Positions 35,023 to 44,066 are shown, counted from the first letter of the stretch. The stretch: 64,000 nt of DNA from a bacterium (GCA_027485645.1 JAIXQR010000003.1:558001-622000); one strand, 5' to 3'. Notes: generated from the letters alone by a model not told the origin. Translations and numbers: made by a program.

Positions 35023-36132
35023 TTAGCCGTTCCTTCGCCACATTATTACGCCAGTTGCGATTGATCCAATCACCAGCGGCGCAAAACTTGCTACCCATGC
35101 TGGTACGGCTCCACCCTGAGCCCAAACCGCCATGAAGTTTGCGAGCATCACGTACAGAAAAATGATGGCCACTGCGAGGGCAAACCCTGCGGCGGTTCCT
35201 GTGCGGTGACTGCGTATTCCTAGGACGCCTCCAAGGGCCCCAAAGATTATCGCCGCCAAGGGAACACTGAGCTTATTCCAGTATCCGTACTCATAATTCG
35301 CAATTTGTGCTGGTAACCGCGACCCATCCCGACGATGTTTCGCTATACGAGCTCCAAGCTCGGCCATCGTCAGGGCATCAAAGTCGTCGTCTCGCTCTTT
35401 GATCAAGTCGGTGAAGGAGGTTTCCAACTTGCCAATCTGCTCCGGCCAAATTCTGCCTTCGAGCCGTGAGACGGTCACGCCGTCGGGAGAGAGCAAGGTG
35501 GCACCGCCGGTGACTTCCCAGTCTTGCGTTCCCGTGTAGCGAAGCTCTTTCGCGAGCAAGATGAAGGACTCTTCACCCTTGTCGTCGTAGCTGATCAATG
35601 TCACGCCCTGCAAGGTTCGGTCAGCCGGGTTCACGTTCTTTGCGACGATCCCCAGCCGGAGCTTGCCTTTCTGAATTTCGGTTCGGGAGATCGGCAGTGC
35701 GGCGCTAACGTTCTTTTCCTTCGAGATGCGGTTGGCGATTTCCAGCGAGCCCTTGGTTGCGTTTGGAACCACGGTCTCGTTGAATCCAAAAGTGAGCAGC
35801 GCGACGCCGAGGCCGAACGCGGCCATTGGCAAAATCAGGCGCGGAATGCTGCATCCCGCCGCTCGAAGAGCGACGACTTCGCTATCCGAACTCAGGCGTC
35901 CGAAGCTGAGCAACGCCGCCAAGAGGATCGACATCGAGAATGTCTTGGCAAGCAACGCCGGCATCAAAAGGAAGAAGGCTTCGATGATCAGCGACATCGG
36001 CACGCCATCCACCACGTACCCGGTAAGTCGCCCCAGGAAGGTGCCCGCCATGAGCAGGGTGGTGAACATTCCGACCCCGAAAATCCAGGGGCCGATGACC
36101 TCTTTGAAGATCAGTCGATCAACGAGTTTCAG
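35023..36132 (-). CDS. lptG: LptF/LptG-type LPS export permease, probable CTG start
   Basis: The protein has the YjgP/YjgQ fold: N-terminal membrane helices, a periplasmic jellyroll (about 120-250) and three C-terminal helices. The first ATG, at 36069, would cut off the first amphipathic helix. The frame continues upstream to a CTG at 36130-36132, giving MKLVDRLIFKEVIGPWIFGVG, the usual LptF/G N-terminus. GAGG lies six bases before this CTG, and an in-frame TGA lies just beyond. With this start it has 369 residues and overlaps lptB by 14 bp. Only one permease gene is present here; E. coli uses two. Confidence 0.85.
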   Translation of the reverse strand: MKLVDRLIFKEVIGPWIFGVGMFTTLLMAGTFLGRLTGYVVDGVPMSLIIEAFFLLMPALLAKTFSMSILLAALLSFGRLSSDSEVVALRAAGCSIPRLILPMAAFGLGVALLTFGFNETVVPNATKGSLEIANRISKEKNVSAALPISRTEIQKGKLRLGIVAKNVNPADRTLQGVTLISYDDKGEESFILLAKELRYTGTQDWEVTGGATLLSPDGVTVSRLEGRIWPEQIGKLETSFTDLIKERDDDFDALTMAELGARIAKHRRDGSRLPAQIANYEYGYWNKLSVPLAAIIFGALGGVLGIRSHRTGTAAGFALAVAIIFLYVMLANFMAVWAQGGAVPAWVASFAPLVIGSIATGVIMWRRNG

Positions 36133-36895
36133 GCGGTTCCTCGCTCAGGGGGATTTCGGCTTTGGGTTCGTTTGAATCCGTGGAGAACTGCTGGCCCAGA
36201 TAGTGCTTTCGAACGAGTGGATCGTTCGCAATCTCATCACGCGAGCCTTCCTTGATGATCTGGCCATCGATCAGGATGTAGTTGCGGTCGGTGATTCGGA
36301 GGGTCGCTGCGACGTTGTGGTCCGTAATTAGGATTCCAATGCCTCGATTTCGCAATCGAAAAATGATCTCTTGGATTTCTTCGATCGTCACCGGGTCGAT
36401 ACCGGTGAAGGGCTCATCCAGCAAAATGAACTTTGGGTTTGTCGCGAGGGCGCGGGCGATTTCAACGCGGCGGCGTTCGCCACCTGAGAGCACGTTTCCT
36501 GTGCTTTGCAGAATCCGCGTGATGTGCAGCTCTTCGGCCAGTTCGGCGATGCGCGACTTGATTTCTGCCCGCGATCGACCGACGAGCTGCAAGACCAAGC
36601 GAAGATTGTCCTCGACGGTGAGCTTCCGGAAAACGCTGGCTTCTTGAGGCAGGTAACCGACCCCTTCACGGGCACGCTTGTACATCGGCCACTTGGTAAC
36701 GTCGAGATCGTCGAAGAGCACGCGGCCTCCGTTTGGACGCACGAGACCGACCGTCATGTAAAAGGTCGTGGTTTTGCCGGCACCGTTTGGACCGAGGAGT
36801 CCGACGATTTCACCCTGGGTGATGTTAAAGCTCACTCCGCGAACGACTTGTCGCCCCCGGTAAGTCTTCTTAAGATCGTCTCCGCGAATCGTCAA
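36119..36895 (-). CDS. lptB: LPS export ABC transporter ATPase LptB
   Basis: The 258 residues are an ABC ATPase of LptB type: Walker A GLLGPNGAGKTTTFYM, the Q-loop in VGYLPQEASVFRKLTVEDN (an LptB hallmark), signature LSGGERRRVEIARAL, Walker B FILLDEPFTGIDPVTIEEI and the H-loop ILITDHNVAATLRITDRNYI. A C-terminal extension of about 25 residues (FSTDSNEPKAEIPLSEEPP) is charged and acidic. The TTG start overlaps the stop of lptA (TTGA). It powers LPS extraction by the LptF/G permease. Confidence 0.96.
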   Translation of the reverse strand: MTIRGDDLKKTYRGRQVVRGVSFNITQGEIVGLLGPNGAGKTTTFYMTVGLVRPNGGRVLFDDLDVTKWPMYKRAREGVGYLPQEASVFRKLTVEDNLRLVLQLVGRSRAEIKSRIAELAEELHITRILQSTGNVLSGGERRRVEIARALATNPKFILLDEPFTGIDPVTIEEIQEIIFRLRNRGIGILITDHNVAATLRITDRNYILIDGQIIKEGSRDEIANDPLVRKHYLGQQFSTDSNEPKAEIPLSEEPPETR

Positions 36896-37737
36896 CGTGC
36901 CCCCGGAAGCCCGGAGCCTGGCTTGGCCGGGCGGCGAAAAGTGCTTCGAACGGGTTCGCCAATGGCTTCGAGCGCTTCGAGTTCGCCCTTCTCGTTGAGT
37001 GTTAGGACCAACTTGGTGACGCCAGAAATTTCGGCGGTATCGGGATCGCTGGAGCCATCGATCTTGACGTTTCCGGAAAGGACGGCTTGGGCGGGAGTCA
37101 CGGTGTAATCGACGGTGAGCTTGTCTCCGGTGGCTACGTAGTTTCCGGCCCGCGCGGTTTCGGATTTAGCCTGGACGATTGTCACCTTCACCGATCCAGT
37201 GAGCTCAGCGCGTCGAACTGGGTTCTTCTTTTTTTCGGCGGCAGGGGAAATGGTCATGAACCCTCGTTGGCCCGTTGCAGTGAGGTTTGTGCTGCCTTGC
37301 GTTGACTTGTCGCGCAGAGTGACGTCGCCCTCAAATTCGGCTCGGTCTTCGGTCTTTCCGCTTCGGTACGTGAGCTTGTTGCTGTTCGCTTGTGACGTTC
37401 GGTCCGGGCGAGTAAGGGATAGTTGCACCTTTCCGATCGCGACGGCCTCAGTGATTTCGAGCAGGCTCGGCGTGTTCCGCTTTGCGCTCTCGGCCCGTTT
37501 GGCATCCGCGCTTAGGGAAGTCGACGCTTCTAACCGCAAGCCATCCGACTTCGATTCCAGCACGGCGGTTTTGCCGCTTGCCGGATAAACGACGTATTGC
37601 TCAACGCCCGTTTTGCTTCGCTTTACGCCGCCCGATGCGCCGGTTAGGGTGATGTCGCCTTTGTTGAGTCGAACGGTGAAGTCTGCGGATGCCAGCGTCA
37701 GGAGGAGAATTGCGGCAGTGGAGAGTGCACCTTTCAT
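36892..37737 (-). CDS. lptA: LptA/OstA-like periplasmic LPS transport protein
   Basis: From the ATG at 37737 the protein has 281 residues with a signal peptide (MKGALSTAAILLLTLASA). It contains repeated OstA-type strands: LNKGDITLTGASGGVKRS, SNKLTYRSGKTEDRAEFEGDVTLRD, NYVATGDKLTVDYTVTPAQAVLSGNVKI. These form the beta-jellyroll bridge that carries LPS across the periplasm. It is longer than E. coli LptA (185). It sits between lptC and lptB with 4-bp overlaps at both ends, which supports the assignment. Confidence 0.85.
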   Translation of the reverse strand: MKGALSTAAILLLTLASADFTVRLNKGDITLTGASGGVKRSKTGVEQYVVYPASGKTAVLESKSDGLRLEASTSLSADAKRAESAKRNTPSLLEITEAVAIGKVQLSLTRPDRTSQANSNKLTYRSGKTEDRAEFEGDVTLRDKSTQGSTNLTATGQRGFMTISPAAEKKKNPVRRAELTGSVKVTIVQAKSETARAGNYVATGDKLTVDYTVTPAQAVLSGNVKIDGSSDPDTAEISGVTKLVLTLNEKGELEALEAIGEPVRSTFRRPAKPGSGLPGAR

Positions 37738-38288
37738 AACTTGCGAAAAACCTCCGGTGAACCTACCTTTTCCAGCCCGGGCGTTGCCCAAAGCGGTCCG
37801 TCCATCTGGATTTCGCCTTGCGGACTGGTCACGCGGATGTTTCCAGTAGCTTTGACGATTTTGTCGGACTCGCGGTACGACACCCGGTCGCAGGTTAGGA
37901 CTGCGGAGACTTTTGCCGAAGTGAGCCGCACATTGCCGATTAACTCGACGGTCCGCTCGGTGGTGTTCACTTTGCCTTGCTGGGCCTCGTAACGGTTCGA
38001 AACGACGTCGCCTTCCAGGATTTCCCCGCTGACCGACTCAAAGGTTCCGGTGCCGGTTGATTCACTCGCTGGCCGGACTTGCGCCTGCTTCCAGCGAATC
38101 GTCCAGAGCTTCTCTCGGGGCAACTTGGAGGAGAAAGTGTCGGCTGATCCGGATTCTAGATTGACAATCGGCGGGATCTCCGCCTTTTCGGCAGCTTTAG
38201 GTTGGGCCTTGGTCTCGGACTTTTTGCCGCCGCATCCTGCGAGGCAAACTGCGATCAGCGCAAGAAAGGGGAAGAGCTTCGCGGTCAC
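37734..38288 (-). CDS. lptC: LptC-like LPS export lipoprotein
   Basis: A GTG at 38288 overlaps the rlmN stop (GTGA) and gives 184 residues. The N-terminus has a lipobox (ALIAVCLAGC) followed by a K/A-rich linker. The rest repeats an OstA-type strand pattern: SVSGEILEGDVVSNRYEAQQGKV, ERTVELIGNVRLTSAKVSAVLTCDRVSYRESDKIVKATGNIRVTS. LptC in proteobacteria has a membrane helix; a lipid anchor would serve the same tethering. Position directly before lptA and lptB supports the role. Confidence 0.8.
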   Translation of the reverse strand: MTAKLFPFLALIAVCLAGCGGKKSETKAQPKAAEKAEIPPIVNLESGSADTFSSKLPREKLWTIRWKQAQVRPASESTGTGTFESVSGEILEGDVVSNRYEAQQGKVNTTERTVELIGNVRLTSAKVSAVLTCDRVSYRESDKIVKATGNIRVTSPQGEIQMDGPLWATPGLEKVGSPEVFRKL

Positions 38289-39364
38289 GACGGAAGCACC
38301 GGAACTGGCCCGAGAGCGGCCCGCTTCGCAAAGCGACCGGCATGTTGCCCGGCTAGCTGGCCACAAGCGGCGGCGATGTCGTGCCCGCGTTCCGTTCGCT
38401 CGGTGACGTTGATGCCACGTCCCTCTAGGATTCCTTTGAATTTTCGCACTGCCTCTCGGGTCGGACGGGCAAACCCTTGGTCGGTATCGACCCAGTTGAA
38501 CGGGATCAGGTTGACCACATTCGGGAATCCTTTCATCAGCCGGGCCAGCGCCTCCGCCTGGTCGGGCGTGTCGGTGACGTCCTTGATCAGCAAGTACTCG
38601 AAGGTGACCTTTCGGCCGGTCGCTTGCTGATAGTCCCGCATGCTCTGAACAACTTCGGCAACCGGCCAGCGGTGATTCACCGGCATCAAGCGATCCCGTA
38701 CGGCATCAAGTGGGCTGTGGAGCGAAAGGGCGAGGTGGATCGGCAGTTTGAGCTCGGCCAGTTTGTTGATTTGCGGCACAAGGCCGACGGTCGAGACCGT
38801 TAGGTGTCGCATCGAGAGTCCAACCTCGTCGTGCAGCAAGTGCAGCGCCTTCACGACATTGTCGAAATTCAAGAGCGGCTCGCCCATGCCCATGAAGACG
38901 ACGTGGGATATTCGGCGCTCGGTTAGCCGCTGGAGCATCAGGTATTGCCCCACGATTTCTCCGGCGGTCAGGTTTCGGTCAAATCCGCCGAGGCCGGTAG
39001 CGCAAAAGGTGCAGCCCATGGGACAGCCGACTTGGCTGGAGATGCAGCACGAAACGCGGTCCGCATACGGCAAGAGCACGCATTCGTAAACCTGTCCGTC
39101 GCCGTTGTGGACGAGCAACTTTTCGACCCCGTCGGTGGACTTTCGATGGGTCGCCGTTGTCAGCGGTTGGGTGGCAAAGCGGGTGGCAAGCTCTTCTCGA
39201 AGGGCTTGGGGCAGGTCGCCCATTTTCTCGAGTTGATCTTCGGCGCGACGGTACAGATGCCAGCAAAGTTGCTTGGATCTCAGCCCTGCATCGGACCTAT
39301 TGCCTAAAACTTCCTTGAGTTCTTGACGCGTCTTACCGACAAGAGAATCGGGGACGGTTGCCAT
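38285..39364 (-). CDS. rlmN: Dual-specificity 23S rRNA A2503 / tRNA A37 methyltransferase RlmN
   Basis: The 359 residues are full length for RlmN. The radical-SAM cluster ligands are Cys114, Cys118 and Cys121 (GCPMGCTFCATG). The second catalytic cysteine lies near the C-terminus in GHDIAAACGQL. GMGEPLLN and the SLHSPLDAVRDRLMPVN segments are typical. It methylates C2 of A2503 in 23S rRNA by a ping-pong mechanism. It is the first gene of the lpt/DUF3084/yqgF run; the promoter should lie in 39365-39487. Confidence 0.97.
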   Translation of the reverse strand: MATVPDSLVGKTRQELKEVLGNRSDAGLRSKQLCWHLYRRAEDQLEKMGDLPQALREELATRFATQPLTTATHRKSTDGVEKLLVHNGDGQVYECVLLPYADRVSCCISSQVGCPMGCTFCATGLGGFDRNLTAGEIVGQYLMLQRLTERRISHVVFMGMGEPLLNFDNVVKALHLLHDEVGLSMRHLTVSTVGLVPQINKLAELKLPIHLALSLHSPLDAVRDRLMPVNHRWPVAEVVQSMRDYQQATGRKVTFEYLLIKDVTDTPDQAEALARLMKGFPNVVNLIPFNWVDTDQGFARPTREAVRKFKGILEGRGINVTERTERGHDIAAACGQLAGQHAGRFAKRAALGPVPVLPS

Positions 39365-39431
39365 AACGAGAGAATACCGCCCGGTCGTACATAGGGATTC
39401 GTGTTAAGTTTTCCGCTGTAATTTCTGAAGG

Positions 39432-39483
39432 CAGGTTCAAATTGTCCGAACCTGTTAATTCCACCTGTTGTCGGCACGTGCCG
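39432..39483. promoter_or_regulatory. Two inverted repeats between rlmN and the surface-protein gene
   Basis: CAGGTTC (39432-39438) and GAACCTG (39448-39454) pair around nine bases. CGGCACGTGCCG (39472-39483) is a perfect 12-bp palindrome ending four bases before the ATG at 39488, over the position of a ribosome-binding site. They could be operators or an mRNA structure that limits translation. Confidence 0.4.
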
Positions 39484-39487
39484 GAAC

Positions 39488-42400
39488 ATGCTAGACATTG
39501 TAACGATGCTTGCGTTAACTGCGGCTATGGTAGCGATGTCGGCAAACCCGGCAACGCTGCAAAACGCCTCCCCTCAAACTCCCATCGCCAACGCTTTCAT
39601 TCGTAACAACGGTCAATGGGATCCGGAGGCTCGGTTCTTGGCCCGCTCCGGAGGACTTGACTTCTGGGTGACTCGAACCGGCTTTACGTTGGACTTCCAC
39701 CGGATCGCTTACGGAGAAAACACGGCCTCTAAGCAGGGCCACGTCGTGCAAGTTGAAGTTGTTGGTTCCACGGGTACAACCGCGGCCAACGGCGTCATCG
39801 AACTGCCTGGCGTAATCAACTACCTCAACGGCTCCCAAGAAAATTGGGTGAGCAACGTTCCTCGGTTCGCCGAGGCACAGTCGGTCGGCCTTCTGCCGAA
39901 CGTCGATGCTCGCTACTATTTCGACAAGGGAATGCCTCGATACGACATGGTTGTTCGCCCTGGCGCGAACCCGAACTCGATCAAGCTCGCTTACAACGGC
40001 GCAAAGAACCTTCGCGCAGAGAACAACGTTCTCCGCTACGAGACCAGCTTTGGCACAGTTGAAGAGCAGGGCCTCTTCGTTTACCAAAAGGTCAACGGAA
40101 CCATCAAGCCTGTTTCGGCAAAGCACGTAGTTAACGCAGACGGAACCGTATCGTTCCAGCTTGGTTCCTACGACTCTTCGAAGGCACTGATCATTGACCC
40201 AGTCATCTGGTCCACCTACCTCGGTGGCACGGCGAACGACCAGCCAAAGCGAAACATCGTTGACGGCACGGGCGCTCACTACGTGACCGGAACGACCCTT
40301 TCGGCTGACTTCCCAACCACCGCTGGTGCCTACGATCTCGCGATCAACGGTGCTTCGGATGCGTTTGTTACCAAGCTCGCTGCTGACGGCAGCTCGCTGG
40401 TTTACAGCACGTACGTTGGCGGAACGGGTTCGGAAGAAGGAAACGGCCTCGCTGTTTCGAACTCCGGAACGGTCACCTTCGTTGGTCGAACCACTTCGGG
40501 CGCGACCTTCCCACAGATTCCACCTGCCGCAACTCCATTGTCGGCTGGCGGCGGTGTTGACGACGCTTTCATCGCGACAATCAACTCAACGGGAACTGCT
40601 CTCACCTTCGCTTCGAAGCTCGGTGGCAGCCTTCACGACCAAGCCAACAACGTTGTGTTGAACAACACCACGGCGACCGTCGTTGGAGAAACCACTTCGA
40701 CGAACTTCCCGGCTCGAACGACTAACCCAGACATTCGACCGTTCCAGTTCTCGAACGGCGGCGGACAGGATGCCTTCATCACCGAAGTCAACCTCGACAC
40801 CCGACGAGTCAGCTTCTCGACCTACGTTGGCGGAGCAGGCACGGAGTCGGCAAGCGACGTTCTGTTGCTTTCTGGCTTGCCAATCGCAATCGGAACGACC
40901 ACCGGCACGTTCACCGCAGCTTCTTACACGGGTAAGCCAGGCTTCGACAAGACGGCAAATGGCGGCACCGACGCTTGGCTCCTCGGAGTTGGCAGCGGAT
41001 ACGCAACGGTTAGCTTCTGGTCCCTCTACGGTGGATCGAGCAACGAATCGGCTGGCGGTTTCTACCGAGCTTCCGACGGCGCTCTCTTCATGGCAGGAAC
41101 CACGACCTCGGGCGACCTTCCAATCGTTCTCGGATACCAGACCGCACTCTTCGGATTCAGCGGCGGCTACATGGCCAAGTTCTCCGGCGACACGAGCACG
41201 CTCACCGCTTCGACCTTCTACCGAGGATCGACCGGCGACGTATCGATCGCTGACATTCAGGCAGACCCACTCGGAGCACCAGTCGTCATCGGACGATCGG
41301 CAGCTCGAGACCTTAAGCTCGGCGGACTCGATGCAGATCGAACCCGACGCGGCGGCAGTGACGTCTTCGTTTCTCGATTCAGCCCAGCGCTGAACATCTT
41401 CTGGCACGGCACCTACCTTGGTGGCAACAACGACGATTGGGCATCTAGCCTTGCAATGTTCGGCACGACCGCCGTTGCATCCGGTTGGACCAACTCGAGC
41501 ATCCTGCCAAACACGGCTGGAAAGGCACAGCCTGCACTCGCAGGCGGAAACGATGGCTTCTTGGCTAGCGTTACCCTCCCAGTCTCGTTCACGCAGTTCA
41601 ACGCTTATGCACCAATCTCGCCATACCGATGGCCATTCGACGTTCGAACCGACGCCGGCGTTTACGCTGACACCGTCGTTTCGTTCACTTCGGACAACAC
41701 CAAGTTCCCACTTCCAGCTTCGGTAACCATCCCACGCGGAAGCAACAAGTCGGCAACCATTTCGGTTACCCCAACGCCTGCTGGCTCGATCCAGATGGAT
41801 GAAGTCGCGAACCTTACGGCAACTGCCGGTTCGACGGTCCTCACCCAGACGGTCAACATCCCAGCACCGGTCATCTCGACCATCACCTTCGACACGACCG
41901 AGCAGCCTGCTGGCCTCGACGTGATCGCAACGGTCACCATGGCTTCGGCCAACCCGACCCTCTACGTTCCAGTTGGTCTCTCGCTCGTCGATGCGACCAC
42001 CGGAGACCCAATCAACGCAGCTGACGCCTTCCTTCACCGGTCCAGCGTCCTCACGATTCCAGCCACCGAAACGTCTGGCGTCGTCTACATCCGATCGCTC
42101 GCTCGAAACACTGACCTCTCGGTCAAGATCAAGGGACCTAACGGATTCATGAGCGACACCGTTCTTCTCAAGAAGACTGCGGTTAGCAGCGTGACCCTCA
42201 GCCGAGATACGGTCAAGGGCGGAACGACTACTCTCGTCACTGGTACGGTTCGACTTTCGAACCGAGCACCAGTCGGCGGAACGGTTGTATTGCTTGACAC
42301 CGACACCGACGCGGCCAACATTCCAGCATCCGTAACGGTTCCTGCTGGTTCGACCTCCGCAACCTTCACGTTCAACACCGACGCAGTTGCGGTCGATACG

Positions 42401-42760
42401 CTTGCCACCATCACTGGTGCGGCAAACGGCACCTCCGCTTCGGACACGGTCACGATTCAGGCACCAGTTCTCAACAACTTCGTGCTTGACTTCCCAACTC
42501 GAACGGTTGGTACCTCGCAGCGAGCTCGCGTCTACATCGACGGCAATGCTCCAGTTGGCGGCATGGACGTCACGATCATGCTCATCAACCCTTCGACGGG
42601 TGTAACCGTGCCAGCAACGGTCAACATTCCAGAAGGCCTTCGAGTCTCCTCTAGCTTCCTCATGCCAATTGATGCAAGCATTGGAACGACCCCAGTCGTG
42701 GTTACCCTCCGAGCTACCCTCGGAACGGTAAGCATCGACAAGACCTTCACGGTTAACTAA
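39488..42760 (+). CDS. Giant SBBP-repeat / Ig-like surface protein
   Basis: The 1,090 residues start with a hydrophobic signal segment (MLALTAAMVAMSANPA). An N-terminal DUF7948-like domain follows (about 30-230, FIRNNGQWDPEARFLARSGG). SBBP beta-propeller repeats cover about 235-690 (WSTYLGGTANDQ, YSTYVGGTGSEEGNGLAV, FSTYVGGAGTESASDVLL). The last 380 residues hold about three or four Ig-like modules with the phrase P-x-x-V-x-(I/V)-P-x-G-(S/N). There is no sortase or PEP-CTERM signal. Proline is mostly CCA and arginine mostly CGA, a bias shared with the pseudopilin genes, suggesting high expression. A structural or adhesive cell-surface role is likely. Confidence 0.88.
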   Translation: MLDIVTMLALTAAMVAMSANPATLQNASPQTPIANAFIRNNGQWDPEARFLARSGGLDFWVTRTGFTLDFHRIAYGENTASKQGHVVQVEVVGSTGTTAANGVIELPGVINYLNGSQENWVSNVPRFAEAQSVGLLPNVDARYYFDKGMPRYDMVVRPGANPNSIKLAYNGAKNLRAENNVLRYETSFGTVEEQGLFVYQKVNGTIKPVSAKHVVNADGTVSFQLGSYDSSKALIIDPVIWSTYLGGTANDQPKRNIVDGTGAHYVTGTTLSADFPTTAGAYDLAINGASDAFVTKLAADGSSLVYSTYVGGTGSEEGNGLAVSNSGTVTFVGRTTSGATFPQIPPAATPLSAGGGVDDAFIATINSTGTALTFASKLGGSLHDQANNVVLNNTTATVVGETTSTNFPARTTNPDIRPFQFSNGGGQDAFITEVNLDTRRVSFSTYVGGAGTESASDVLLLSGLPIAIGTTTGTFTAASYTGKPGFDKTANGGTDAWLLGVGSGYATVSFWSLYGGSSNESAGGFYRASDGALFMAGTTTSGDLPIVLGYQTALFGFSGGYMAKFSGDTSTLTASTFYRGSTGDVSIADIQADPLGAPVVIGRSAARDLKLGGLDADRTRRGGSDVFVSRFSPALNIFWHGTYLGGNNDDWASSLAMFGTTAVASGWTNSSILPNTAGKAQPALAGGNDGFLASVTLPVSFTQFNAYAPISPYRWPFDVRTDAGVYADTVVSFTSDNTKFPLPASVTIPRGSNKSATISVTPTPAGSIQMDEVANLTATAGSTVLTQTVNIPAPVISTITFDTTEQPAGLDVIATVTMASANPTLYVPVGLSLVDATTGDPINAADAFLHRSSVLTIPATETSGVVYIRSLARNTDLSVKIKGPNGFMSDTVLLKKTAVSSVTLSRDTVKGGTTTLVTGTVRLSNRAPVGGTVVLLDTDTDAANIPASVTVPAGSTSATFTFNTDAVAVDTLATITGAANGTSASDTVTIQAPVLNNFVLDFPTRTVGTSQRARVYIDGNAPVGGMDVTIMLINPSTGVTVPATVNIPEGLRVSSSFLMPIDASIGTTPVVVTLRATLGTVSIDKTFTVN

Positions 42761-42777
42761 AAAGAACCGTAAAGTTT

Positions 42778-42810
42778 GGGCGGAGAGCAACGTTGCTCTC
42801 CGCCCTTTTT
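42778..42810 (+). terminator. Strong rho-independent terminator of the surface-protein gene
   Basis: A perfect 28-bp palindrome with arms GGGCGGAGAGCAA (42778-42790) and TTGCTCTCCGCCC (42793-42805) is followed by TTTTT (42806-42810), 17 bases after the stop. It fits a highly expressed single gene. Confidence 0.95.
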
Positions 42811-42880
42811 GCGTTTGGACCTAGGAAATTTTCGCCAGAGAACTCTCGGCCAAAATTGTGCGTTTTACTACTCAAAGGTT

Positions 42881-44011
42881 ATGAAAGCGATTCACTACAT
42901 TGGAGCTGGAGTTGCCGTCTTCGTAGGTGCCCTGGGCGCGTTGCAGGTCAACCGACAACTTGAAAAGCCTGCCGTCGTTGCCAACACGCAGAAGGTGCCG
43001 GTGGAGTACCAGATTGAGCCAGCGCAGTTTTCCCCCGCTGGCGCGGTCGACTTTCGTGCGGCTGCGCAAAAAGTGAATAAGTCGGTCGTCAGCGTTGACC
43101 GCTTTAACAACGCGACAGACTTCTTCGGCGAATTCGTCGGTGAGCAGGAGACCGGTTCCGGCTCTGGTGTCGTCATCGGCGCGAACGGCATCATCGTCAC
43201 TAACAACCACGTTGTCGCGGATGCCACCCGAGTTCAAGTTCGAACCAGTGACGGCCGTTCTTTGGATGCCAAGGTGCTCGGGACTGATCCCGTATCGGAC
43301 TTAGCCGTTCTACAAGTGAGCGGAGCGAATCTTCCCGCAGTTCCAATGGGGAACAGCAAAGACCTTCAAGTCGGCCAGTGGGTTATGGCGGTCGGCAACC
43401 CTCTCGGGTTCGATAACACGGTTTCGGTCGGCGTCGTCAGTTCGCTCAAGCGAAGTCTTCCGATTCAGGGAAGTGCCCTGGTAGACGCGATCCAGACGGA
43501 CGCGGCAATTAACCCCGGAAACTCTGGCGGCGCGCTTACCGATGCCAGCGGAAATTTGATCGGTATCAATTCCGCCATCGCCAGCAACAACCGGGGCAGC
43601 ATCGGAATCGGCTTTGCCATTCCGGTGGATCGAGTCCAGAAGGTCGTCAACGATATCGTCAAGTTTGGCTACACCCGCTATCCAGGCTTGGGCATCCGCT
43701 ACCGAAAGGAGTGGGATGGTGCGCTGGCCTTCGGCCGTGTGCGCCGCCAGATCGCTCAGGAAACCTCGGCAACGGATGTTCCAAACTCCGGAATCATCAT
43801 TGCCGGTGCGGAGGGTGCCGCGGCCAAGGCAGGAATCGGAACTTGGGATATCCTGCTGTCTATCGACGGACAAAAGACGGAAAGCTTGTTCGATTTGAAC
43901 CGAGTTTTAGTTCCGAAAAAGCCGGGTGATGTAGTGACCATCAAGGTGTGGTCAAAGGGTCAAGAAAAGACCATAAAGATTGCATTGCAAGAGCTTCGAC
44001 GAGACGTCTGA
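42881..44011 (+). CDS. htrA: HtrA/DegP-type trypsin-like serine protease with PDZ domain
   Basis: From the ATG at 42881 the protein has 376 residues. An N-terminal hydrophobic segment (HYIGAGVAVFVGALGAL) acts as signal or anchor. The catalytic triad is His110 in TNNHVV, Asp140 in DPVSDLAVL and Ser215 in NPGNSGGAL. One PDZ domain follows (GIIIAGAEGAAAKAGIGTWDILLSIDGQ, then KKPGDVVTIKVWSKGQEKTI). It degrades misfolded envelope proteins. The open frame upstream of 42881 runs through the terminator and is not coding. Confidence 0.95.
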   Translation: MKAIHYIGAGVAVFVGALGALQVNRQLEKPAVVANTQKVPVEYQIEPAQFSPAGAVDFRAAAQKVNKSVVSVDRFNNATDFFGEFVGEQETGSGSGVVIGANGIIVTNNHVVADATRVQVRTSDGRSLDAKVLGTDPVSDLAVLQVSGANLPAVPMGNSKDLQVGQWVMAVGNPLGFDNTVSVGVVSSLKRSLPIQGSALVDAIQTDAAINPGNSGGALTDASGNLIGINSAIASNNRGSIGIGFAIPVDRVQKVVNDIVKFGYTRYPGLGIRYRKEWDGALAFGRVRRQIAQETSATDVPNSGIIIAGAEGAAAKAGIGTWDILLSIDGQKTESLFDLNRVLVPKKPGDVVTIKVWSKGQEKTIKIALQELRRDV

Positions 44012-44066
44012 GTTCGTCACTTAGTAGGAGAGTGAAGGTTCGCTCCGGAACCTTTACACGAACCAT

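Noticed and set aside
40586-42790. 734-codon open frame on the minus strand opposite the SBBP protein gene
   Set aside because: It is antisense to a clear repeat protein with signal peptide and terminator; the translation is compositionally odd (R, S, V, W, C rich) with no motifs. Strong codon bias on the plus strand explains the lack of stops.
42776-42880. Upstream extension of the HtrA gene
   Set aside because: It runs through a perfect 28-bp terminator palindrome; the ATG at 42881 starts the signal segment.
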